The notes beneath the pieces were generated by a model. That model ran no database searches and was not told the origin of the DNA. It saw only the letters and a program-made list of their open reading frames with translations. Of a stretch of 36,367 nucleotides of DNA, positions 30,040 through 36,367 are shown piece after piece. The stretch's first letter is position 1. Each line of letters begins with the position of its first letter. Location: positions 1 to 36,367 of IMG/VR virus record IMGVR_UViG_3300037132_000109, one strand, 5' to 3'. The DNA comes from a virus. The position numbers and the translations under genes were made by a program.

Positions 30040-30516
30040 ATGAGAAATTTTAAATTTAATACAGACAAATTAGAGAAAACAATAAAAAATCTCAATGGGG
30101 AAATTGAGAAAGTCTCTAAAACATTGCAAAAAAGAACACAGCAAGCAACTAATATTGTGTATATAGTTGCAACTGCAAAGAGAGCTAAAATATCTAAAGA
30201 AGAATACAAAGCATCATCTAATCAATACATGAGAAGAATTAAAGAAGGTAAGAGTGCTGGTAAAATGAAAGCTTATTATGTTTCAGATCCAAATGCAACA
30301 GTAGGAGTTCCAGTTGATACAGGAGCACTTCAAGAAAGTATAAAACAGGAAGTTGTAAATAAGGGAGGAAAATGGCAAGGTAGAATTTTTACAGACAACC
30401 CTTATGCAAAAGCAATAGAATATGGAACTTCAAAAATAGCACCAAGATCTTTTATGAGATCTGCATTATCAGAACAGTCGGGAGTAGTCAAGTCAATATT
30501 TAATGCAAAAATGTAA
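30040..30516 (+). CDS. HK97 gp10-like tail-completion protein, 158 aa
   Basis: VPVDTGALQESIKQEV and YAKAIEYGTSKIAPRSFMRSAL are the HK97 gp10 signature (xDTGxLxxSI ... YAxxxExGTxxxxxxPFLRPA). These proteins sit at the head-tail joint. The N-terminal helix (KLEKTIKNLNGEIEKVSKTL) is usual, and a Lys-rich insert with KEEYKASSNQYMRRIKEGKS is not typical. Stop and next start share an A (TAATG). Confidence 0.82.
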   Translation: MRNFKFNTDKLEKTIKNLNGEIEKVSKTLQKRTQQATNIVYIVATAKRAKISKEEYKASSNQYMRRIKEGKSAGKMKAYYVSDPNATVGVPVDTGALQESIKQEVVNKGGKWQGRIFTDNPYAKAIEYGTSKIAPRSFMRSALSEQSGVVKSIFNAKM

Positions 30517-30926
30517 TGAATGAAATAATACAAAAAATTATATCCGTTTTAACAAATGATTCAGCACTTACTGCAATAGTTCCTGCTACAAATATTTTTG
30601 TAGGTCCAGTTGACATTGTTGAAGAAACTCAAAATGGCTTGTATCTTCCACAGATAAACATACATGTAATTACAGAAGTTTCCAGGACAGTTCCTTTAAA
30701 TACTCGAGACACCACATTGCAGTTAGATATTTGGTCAAGAAATAGTCAACTTGAGGTCGTTCAGGTTTATGAATTGATTATTACGGCATTGAATTATTCG
30801 TCAGCAGACCAATCAACCGCTCATATATATTGGGAGAGGTTGAGTGGAACTTCTGATGATTATGAAAGTGACAGAAGAATATTTCATAGGAGTATGACTG
30901 TGGTCGTATGGAGTCAGAAGCCATAA
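30516..30926 (+). CDS. tail terminator / tail completion protein (DUF3168-like), 136 aa
   Basis: The sequence has an N-terminal helix (IIQKIISVLTNDSALTAIV), LYLPQINIHVITEVSRT, DTTLQLDIWSRNSQLEVVQV with a helix after it, and a last strand FHRSMTVVVWSQ. This is the DUF3168 / gpU-like fold of proteins that cap the tail tube. Position between gp10-like and tail tube genes agrees. Confidence 0.75.
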   Translation: MNEIIQKIISVLTNDSALTAIVPATNIFVGPVDIVEETQNGLYLPQINIHVITEVSRTVPLNTRDTTLQLDIWSRNSQLEVVQVYELIITALNYSSADQSTAHIYWERLSGTSDDYESDRRIFHRSMTVVVWSQKP

Positions 30927-30952
30927 TTTATTAGTTTAATAAAAAAAATATC

Positions 30953-31141
30953 ATGATTAAAGAAATAGTAGTAAGGTTTGAAGATGGTTCAGAAAAGAGT
31001 TTTGCAAGTTTTGAAGAAGCAATTGAAAATACAGTAGGAGTAGAAGCATTGCCAGAAACAGAAGATGCCAAAGAGGAAGTTTCATCAGAAGAAACTCCAG
31101 TTGTAGATGAAGTCGCATCTACAGTTGAGGAAAGTTTATAA
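30953..31141 (+). CDS. small acidic protein, 62 aa
   Basis: The first 25 residues form a short beta-hairpin pattern (IKEIVVRFEDGSEKSFASFE); the rest is a Glu/Ser/Val-rich acidic tail (PETEDAKEEVSSEETPVVDE). Similar short genes between tail terminator and tail tube are frequent and of unknown function. Start context TAATAAAAAAAATATCATG lacks a Shine-Dalgarno sequence. Confidence 0.5.
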   Translation: MIKEIVVRFEDGSEKSFASFEEAIENTVGVEALPETEDAKEEVSSEETPVVDEVASTVEESL

Positions 31142-31160
31142 GTTTAATTATTAAAATATT

Positions 31161-31631
31161 ATGGGAAGTTTTCAAACAGCAGGTAATACAGTAACACAAA
31201 GGAATGTATTCAATACAGGTACAATTGACTTTGGTGGTAATAGGTTAGTTGACATTGATAATATTACATTGTCAATAGAATGGTCAACAATGGGACTTTA
31301 TGTCTTGAATTCAATCAAACCACAAGATTTGGTTAGACATACACAAAAGATAACAATGTCAGGAAAGGCAAAATCATTTCCTGCAGAATTAGTAACAACA
31401 ACATTGGGTTCATCTGCATCAGGAACACCTAATGAAATAGATACACTCGATGGACAAGCAACACTACAAAATCCAGTTGTTACATTATTTGATAGAGAAA
31501 ATAGAGAAATCCAATATCAGTTCTCAGGAGCATTATTCAAATCATCAAAGTTGACAGCAGCAAATGAAGCTTATGCAGAGTTTGATTTTGATTTAGAAGC
31601 AATGGATATAGCAATACTATATACAGAATAA
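31161..31631 (+). CDS. major tail tube protein, 156 aa
   Basis: Position (after the tail terminator, before the chaperone pair) and a beta-rich pattern fit the tail tube: GTIDFGGNRLVDIDNITLSIEW, QKITMSGKAKSFPAELV, PVVTLFDRENREIQYQFSG and a closing EFDFDLEAMDIAILYTE. Tube proteins form stacked hexameric rings. Absence of any sheath gene next to it supports a non-contractile tail. Confidence 0.7.
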   Translation: MGSFQTAGNTVTQRNVFNTGTIDFGGNRLVDIDNITLSIEWSTMGLYVLNSIKPQDLVRHTQKITMSGKAKSFPAELVTTTLGSSASGTPNEIDTLDGQATLQNPVVTLFDRENREIQYQFSGALFKSSKLTAANEAYAEFDFDLEAMDIAILYTE

Positions 31632-31635
31632 ATTT

Positions 31636-32049
31636 ATGGAGAGCAAAGACCAAACAATGTATAAGATAGTTAATCCAGAATTTACTTTTGAATTCAATGG
31701 TAAAGAATATAGAATTCGAAAAGCAAATATGGATAAAGCAATAGCTTATCATCAAAGAATACAGAACACTAAAGATCTTCCTGGAAAAGATTTTAAACTT
31801 GTTTGCTATTGTATTTATCTTGTATTAAAAGATAAGGAGCCAGACTTGACAGAACAAAATATAATTGATAATACACCAGCAGATTTAGACATTTTGGAAT
31901 GCCTTACAACACTGGGTTTTATCTCCCCGAAGAATATGGAGATAGGGAGAAAGGTGGAAGAGAATCTAACAAAGAAACTGACTACAGACAACTCTTCTGC
32001 ACCCTCATTGATAGAACAGGATGGACACCAAGTCAAATCAGAGAATTAA
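31636..32049 (+). CDS. tail assembly chaperone, short form (gpG-like), 137 aa
   Basis: The protein is helical and charged: PEFTFEFNGKEYRIRKANMD, KAIAYHQRIQNTK, FKLVCYCIYLVLKDKEPDLT, LDILECLTTLGF. It is the gene just before the tape measure and overlaps an out-of-frame downstream frame by 151 nt, the arrangement of lambda gpG/gpGT. Most ribosomes would finish this short form. These chaperones bind the tape measure and bring tube subunits. ATG at 31636 follows the tube gene by 4 nt. Confidence 0.75.
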   Translation: MESKDQTMYKIVNPEFTFEFNGKEYRIRKANMDKAIAYHQRIQNTKDLPGKDFKLVCYCIYLVLKDKEPDLTEQNIIDNTPADLDILECLTTLGFISPKNMEIGRKVEENLTKKLTTDNSSAPSLIEQDGHQVKSEN

Positions 32050-32183
32050 CTTTTGTTCAAATAATTGAGTTGTCCAAAGGTTGGTCAAAAGAGGTTGACA
32101 AAAAGAGAGAACTTGATTATCAGGATTTGGAACTGTTCAATATTGCTTCGGGAATACCAATAAAATATATTAAAAAAAAATAA
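31636..32183 (+). CDS. tail assembly chaperone, -1 frameshift product (gpGT-like)
   Basis: In zero frame, codons CTG GGT TTT at 31912-31920 contain the slip heptamer G GGT TTT (31914-31920) in correct phase. A -1 slip continues as YLPEEYGDREKGGRESNKET, then CTLIDRTGWTPSQIRELTFV, and ends at 32183, the base before the tape measure ATG. The extension (..DRTGWTPSQIREL..VIELSKGW) has the T-domain look of long chaperone forms. The joint product would be about 182 aa. The frame without the slip has only an out-of-context ATG at 31899, so frameshifting is the natural explanation. Confidence 0.8.
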
Positions 32184-33815
32184 ATGTCAGTACTTGATAC
32201 ATTAGAAATAGTTGTCAGTGGAGATTACTCAAGTCTTCAAAGTGCTCTTATGGGTGCTCAGAATACTATTAGTAGTTTCATAAGCAAAGTATCTACCCAA
32301 AAAATTGATTGGAGTAAACTTTTTGGTGGTCAAGGTTCAGCATCTCAAGCAGGTTCATCAACTGCTACAAAAGTAGCATCTCAGAAAATGGATATTTCTT
32401 CAGCAGTCGTTAATATTGCATCTGCATCATCTAATTCTGCAACATCATTGGTTCCAGGATTATCAACTTCAAGTGCAGCAGCAGGACCAACAGAATTGGC
32501 AACTGAAGCAGAACCACTTGTTGAAGGATTAGGGTCTTTATTAACTCCATTATTAACAGCATTGCCAGGATTAATTGCAACTGCTCTTACATCTATAATT
32601 TCAGCTGGAATTTCAGGTGCTATAACAAATCAGCAATCTTCACAAACTAATGCAGTTGCTGGAGTGACAGGAAATGCTGCTACAGGAAGTATTGCAGGAG
32701 CACAGACAATTGCAATGAGCACTGGACAAAATCAACAAGATATTCAAAAAGCAATTAATGATTCGACAGGTGCATTCAATACACAAGCAGATGCAATTAC
32801 TTATGTTACCGAAGCAGCAGACTTGGCTGCAGAAGGATATGGAAATTTTAATGATATAATTTCTAGTACACTTCCAATAATGACACAATTTGGAATTACA
32901 ACTGGTCCAGCTGCAACAACAATGATGAATGAATTGATGACTGCTGCTAGTGGTGCAAAAATGACTGTTAATGATTTTGCAACTAGTTTTAGCCAATTTA
33001 TTCCAGCCTTAAAATTGGGTGGCACAAATGCTTCAAATGTAGGAGATGCATTTTCCACCTTTAGTGGTATTATCGAAGCCTTTGGTGGAGGAGCAAATGG
33101 ACTACCAACTGCAGAATCAGATTTTACAGCACTTGCAGATGCAGTTTCTAAAGGTGGAGATCCTATTACAACTATGGCAGGAGGTATGGATAAATTAAGA
33201 GCTGATATTGCAGATGGAAAGATGGGTTTAGCAATGAAAGCTATTGCAGATGCAGCTACAACAATTGCTGGAACAGCAGGAGGTATGCAGGAAGTTGAAC
33301 AGGCATTTGGATTAACTGTAAAACAAGCAAACGACCTTATTGATACAAAAGATAAGTGGAAAACTATAATGGACAATACTCAAACCATTGCTGGAAATAT
33401 AGCTCTTGCTGAAGAAGGTGTAGGAACCATAAATGATAGACTGTCCACACAAATAACATTTCTAACTCAATTAGCTAAACTGTGGGCAACAGTAAGTGTT
33501 GCAATGCAAGGAGGTGTTGCTCAACAATCAACTTCAGGTCAGAGTGATTTAGGTGGAATGGCGATGGGAGGTGTCACTACACCAATGATGAGTGGTAATG
33601 TTGCGAGTAGTCTTAATGATTTGCCAGCTGCACCAAGTGATATTGATACTTTAGTAGCAAAATTAAGTGGTGCAATAATATCAGGTATGCAAACGGCAAG
33701 TTCTACTAATAATTCATCTACAACTATTAATCAAAAAAATAACATTTCAATTCCAGCAGGTCAAGTTGGAAGCACTACTACAGATCTCTATAACAGTGTG
33801 TTTGGTTCAATATAA
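32184..33815 (+). CDS. tail tape measure protein, 543 aa
   Basis: N-terminal LEIVVSGDYSSLQSALMGAQ and a Ser/Ala/Thr-rich helical segment are followed by hydrophobic stretches (LTPLLTALPGLIATALTSII) and a TP901-type core: GITTGPAATTMMNELMTAAS, GAKMTVNDFATSFSQFIPAL, FSTFSGIIEAFGGG, DALxxGGDPITTMAGGMDKL-like, and EQAFGLTVKQANDLI. It sets tail length and leads ejection. At 543 residues it is short; with about 0.15 nm per residue this implies a tail of roughly 80 nm. It starts directly after the chaperone stop. Confidence 0.85.
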   Translation: MSVLDTLEIVVSGDYSSLQSALMGAQNTISSFISKVSTQKIDWSKLFGGQGSASQAGSSTATKVASQKMDISSAVVNIASASSNSATSLVPGLSTSSAAAGPTELATEAEPLVEGLGSLLTPLLTALPGLIATALTSIISAGISGAITNQQSSQTNAVAGVTGNAATGSIAGAQTIAMSTGQNQQDIQKAINDSTGAFNTQADAITYVTEAADLAAEGYGNFNDIISSTLPIMTQFGITTGPAATTMMNELMTAASGAKMTVNDFATSFSQFIPALKLGGTNASNVGDAFSTFSGIIEAFGGGANGLPTAESDFTALADAVSKGGDPITTMAGGMDKLRADIADGKMGLAMKAIADAATTIAGTAGGMQEVEQAFGLTVKQANDLIDTKDKWKTIMDNTQTIAGNIALAEEGVGTINDRLSTQITFLTQLAKLWATVSVAMQGGVAQQSTSGQSDLGGMAMGGVTTPMMSGNVASSLNDLPAAPSDIDTLVAKLSGAIISGMQTASSTNNSSTTINQKNNISIPAGQVGSTTTDLYNSVFGSI

Positions 33816-33825
33816 TACAATAATT

Positions 33826-34266
33826 ATGAATATAGTACAAAGTTTTATACAATTAGATGGTTATAATTATATGGTTAAACAAGGCACATATACTAGAAAT
33901 TGGCAAAGACAATTTACAAGTACTTTGGCTGCTAATCTTATTCGTTTAAATTTTGTAGATAGAGGTCCTGGATATATGTATTATGAATTAACATTACAGT
34001 TGGTCCAATGGAAACCTGGAACAATTGGTTATAAAGCTGGAATTACACAAACTGTTATAGAACAGATGCAAAATCTTGAAAATTCTTACATGAAGATTTC
34101 AACTCCTATACCTTATTTAGATCCATTGGGCAATTCTCCTGAAGGAAATGCAAATGTTTATTTTACAAATCTCGTCCAGACCTTTCCTCAATTTTCTACA
34201 AGTGAAAATGTTTATATAGAAGTTCAAATAGAATTAACAGAAGCAGTAGGTTTAACAATAACATAA
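33826..34266 (+). CDS. tail-associated beta-rich protein, 146 aa
   Basis: The sequence has beta strands and no recognised motif: FIQLDGYNYMVKQGTYTRNW, RLNFVDRGPGYMYYELTLQL, VQWKPGTIGYKAGITQT and an ending EVQIELTEAVGLTIT. It could be a distal tail or baseplate-ring protein by position after the tape measure. The open frame extends to 33766, inside the tape measure gene; ATG at 33826, after its stop, is preferred. Confidence 0.6.
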   Translation: MNIVQSFIQLDGYNYMVKQGTYTRNWQRQFTSTLAANLIRLNFVDRGPGYMYYELTLQLVQWKPGTIGYKAGITQTVIEQMQNLENSYMKISTPIPYLDPLGNSPEGNANVYFTNLVQTFPQFSTSENVYIEVQIELTEAVGLTIT

Positions 34267-34314
34267 TACAGTCGGTGTATTATTTATTCAAGTTTTATTA
34301 ATTAATTAACAAAT

Positions 34315-34734
34315 ATGAGTATAGCATTCACAAAAATAAATAAGTTCGTTCTAAATGTGGGTAGTAAAGTTTTTAACTTAGCAACAGATCAATTAGCAGT
34401 AGCATTGACAAATACTTTACCAGTAGTTGGAACAGCAAATCAACTTTCTGACTTGGTAAGTGTAATTCCTGGAACTAATCTTTCAGGAACAAATCCATTC
34501 TATCTTACAACTACTTCCTTTACACAAACTTCAGGAACAGCCACTTTGATAGTTGGCACATTGACTTTGACAGCTACAGGAGCAGTTGGTCCATTTCAAT
34601 ATGCAGCAATATATTCTGTAACAGCAACAAACCATGAATTGATAGGATTCTATGATTATGGTTCACCAGTAACTATGGTAGCAGCAGATACATTTATAGT
34701 AACAGATCCAAGTGGAATATTGACATTGGCTTAA
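34315..34734 (+). CDS. small beta-rich virion protein, 139 aa
   Basis: The opening AFTKINKFVLNVGSKVFNLA, TDQLAVALTNTLPV and the later GTLTLTATGAVGPFQYAAIY, SVTATNHELIGFYDYGSPVT, then AADTFIVTDPSGILTLA follow a phage family in which a KF...VH.LG.DTLKVALTNTAP start precedes a beta sandwich. Members are encoded among head and tail genes and are thought to be structural. Preceded by a 48-nt gap. Confidence 0.65.
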   Translation: MSIAFTKINKFVLNVGSKVFNLATDQLAVALTNTLPVVGTANQLSDLVSVIPGTNLSGTNPFYLTTTSFTQTSGTATLIVGTLTLTATGAVGPFQYAAIYSVTATNHELIGFYDYGSPVTMVAADTFIVTDPSGILTLA

Positions 34735-34748
34735 TAAAAAAATAAAAT

Positions 34749-36367
34749 ATGGCAAATAGATATTGGGTAATAGATTCAGGAAATTGGAATGCCGATGATA
34801 CAACTCACTGGTCTGATACAGATGGTGGAGATGGTGGATTTTCTGTACCTACATCTTCGGACAATGTAATATTCAATGCCAATTCAGGAGCTGGTTCTTA
34901 TTCAGTAACAGTTGCTGCAGATGTTTCTTGTTTAAATATTGATTTTACAAATCCAATTTCTGGAGTTTTGACTTTTGATCCAAGTGGCAACAGAACAATG
35001 CATGTTTATGGAAATTTTACAATCCATTCAAATATAACTTTTGTTAGTACAGGTCCAAGTCTTGTTATGTTTGAATCTAATTCTCTTGGAAATACAATTA
35101 CTACTAATGGAATTACTTTAAGTGCAATTTATTTCAATGGTACAGGTGGATGGACTTTGCAAGATAATATAACAACAAATTATTCTTCATCTCCATCTTT
35201 TAGAGTAGAACATGGTACCTTTAATTCTGGAAATAAAAATATCACGTGTACAGGATTCGTTTCTAACAATACTTTTACAAGAAGTATCACGTTAGGAACT
35301 TCTACCATTACAACTAATTTAGCTTATGGATGGGATACAACTCAAACAACAGGTTTGATATTTTCAGGTACCTCTTCAATTATATCTTTGACTTCTAACA
35401 ATTCTGCTTTTTTCGGAGGTGGATTAACTTATGGAGAAGTTGATTTTAATGGAGCTGGAACAAATAATGTGGTAACAGGTTCAAATACAATAGCAACTTT
35501 GAATGCTTCTGTAGTAGCAAAGACAATAAAATTTGCAGCTGGAACAACTCAAACAATTGGTAAATGGGGAATTTCTGGAGATACAACTCATACAATTACC
35601 ATTACAAGTCCTACAACAGGAACTCATACACTAACAAAATCAGGTGGTGGATTAGTGTCTGCTGATTATCTAAATATTCAACACTCAATAGCAACTCCAA
35701 CAAATAATTGGTTTGCGGGAACTCACAGTACGAATAATCAAGGGACAACGACAGCTGGAAGTGGTTGGGTATTCTCAATTCCTGGAATGGTTTTAGATGC
35801 TGGTTCATTTTCTTTAACAGGACACGATATAAATATACTTGCAATCAATGTTCCTAAACTTACATTTAGAAATAATATTGCACCTTACAATTTATTAGAT
35901 TCAATATCTTTTTCACAATCATCTCCATCAGGTTCAACTCTTCCTATTTTACAAGGAAACACATCAAATCCAGTTACTTTTAGAATATACAATAATTTTA
36001 ATTTGAGAGCTGGAATTCACACAGCTATAAATGTTTCTTTGAGTACTTTTGATGATGCTACAGGTGCTACTGCAAATAAGTCTGTATGTTCTCAACAATG
36101 GATAAAATTATATCAAACTGGATTTGGACAATCTTCTGTTACTCCTGGAGCATTTACTTATTGGAAAAGTGATTATAAAGCTGTTGGAGGAATTTCAAAT
36201 ATATTTTCTCCTGATAAAAGTAGTGGAGGTGCATTAAGTCCTCAAATAGCAGCAGGATCTGACCAAAATGGATGTGGCTTTATAGAAGTTACAGCTTATG
36301 CAGAAGTTCCTAACAATGCTGGATTCCAAGATAATTCATTTGCTTTAATAGTTAATTATGAATATAT
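34749..36367 (+). CDS. large beta-rich tail fibre / adhesin, N-terminal 539 codons, cut by window edge
   Basis: ATG at 34749 opens a frame without stops up to the right edge. It begins ANRYWVIDSGNWNADDTTHW, the GxWxxxxTxHW motif known from many phage and bacterial surface proteins (RYWVGGTGxWxxTxHWS..SGGxGGxSVPTS). This is followed by VPTSSDNVIFNANSGAG and long Thr/Ser/Asn-rich strands (TFDPSGNRTMHVYGNFTI, GLIFSGTSSIISLTSN), typical of a beta-helical fibre. A G..T.FG.S.VTPG region near the end suggests another module. No signal peptide is present, unlike the 18509 protein. It is probably a receptor-binding or side fibre. Confidence 0.7.
   Translation, partial: MANRYWVIDSGNWNADDTTHWSDTDGGDGGFSVPTSSDNVIFNANSGAGSYSVTVAADVSCLNIDFTNPISGVLTFDPSGNRTMHVYGNFTIHSNITFVSTGPSLVMFESNSLGNTITTNGITLSAIYFNGTGGWTLQDNITTNYSSSPSFRVEHGTFNSGNKNITCTGFVSNNTFTRSITLGTSTITTNLAYGWDTTQTTGLIFSGTSSIISLTSNNSAFFGGGLTYGEVDFNGAGTNNVVTGSNTIATLNASVVAKTIKFAAGTTQTIGKWGISGDTTHTITITSPTTGTHTLTKSGGGLVSADYLNIQHSIATPTNNWFAGTHSTNNQGTTTAGSGWVFSIPGMVLDAGSFSLTGHDINILAINVPKLTFRNNIAPYNLLDSISFSQSSPSGSTLPILQGNTSNPVTFRIYNNFNLRAGIHTAINVSLSTFDDATGATANKSVCSQQWIKLYQTGFGQSSVTPGAFTYWKSDYKAVGGISNIFSPDKSSGGALSPQIAAGSDQNGCGFIEVTAYAEVPNNAGFQDNSFALIVNYEY

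Noticed and set aside
31899-32183. Independent 94 aa gene before the tape measure
   Set aside because: Its ATG lies inside the chaperone gene, and the in-phase GGGTTTT site 15 nt later makes it the -1 extension of the chaperone.
1-36367. Integrated prophage
   Set aside because: No integrase, att-like duplication or host genes are visible; nothing in the window shows integration.

Overview
This window is part of the genome of a tailed double-stranded DNA phage, most likely siphovirus-like: there is a complete head-to-tail module, a short tape measure and no sheath gene. It is AT-rich, and genes start in A/T-rich contexts with almost no Shine-Dalgarno sequence. Two proteins carry Sec-type signal peptides followed by Ser/Thr-Ala/Tyr-rich repeats of a style I know from Patescibacteria (CPR, Parcubacteria-like) surface proteins. 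An uncultivated host from that group, or another lineage that does not rely on Shine-Dalgarno initiation, is therefore my best guess, but it is an inference. The standard genetic code fits.

Layout. Positions 1-4849 are a leftward module: the edge of a DNA methyltransferase, many small unknown proteins, a zinc-finger protein, an exported Thr-rich protein and a hexapeptide-repeat protein. Three reading frames there are broken or recoded at A-rich sites. Positions 4850-5227 are a divergent regulatory region. A short rightward pair follows: a RusA-like Holliday junction resolvase and a zinc-ribbon protein. Positions 5775-6640 hold no convincing protein gene. They contain GTTGATAA direct repeats, a near-consensus sigma70 promoter, a highly structured putative noncoding RNA of about 285 nt, and a tRNA with anticodon CAU. 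The terminase genes begin immediately afterwards.

Positions 6641-36367 are one rightward late region: terminases, a glycan-modification and counter-defence block (methyltransferase, three GT-A type glycosyltransferases, an Acb2-like protein), a portal with a kinase-like extension, two small proteins, a secreted fibre-like protein, a holin-like protein, a prohead protease with a scaffold-like region, the major capsid protein, a GT4 glycosyltransferase, head-tail connectors, tail proteins, a tail chaperone pair with a GGGTTTT frameshift site, the tape measure, small tail proteins and a fibre/adhesin that runs off the right edge. Three unrelated homing-type endonucleases sit between these genes.

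Most noteworthy points. (1) A glycosyltransferase is fused at its C-terminus to a DUF2829/Tad2-like domain, and an Acb2-like gene lies less than 2 kb away, so two predicted sponges for immune second messengers sit in the structural region. (2) A promoter, structured RNA and tRNA cassette lies directly upstream of the terminase genes. (3) The portal carries a kinase-like C-terminal domain. (4) A pseudoknot is predicted right after the major capsid gene. (5) A fibre-like protein carries a signal peptide. (6) Apparent frameshift sites occur in three leftward genes. All functional calls come from reading motifs by eye; no searches or folding programs were run.
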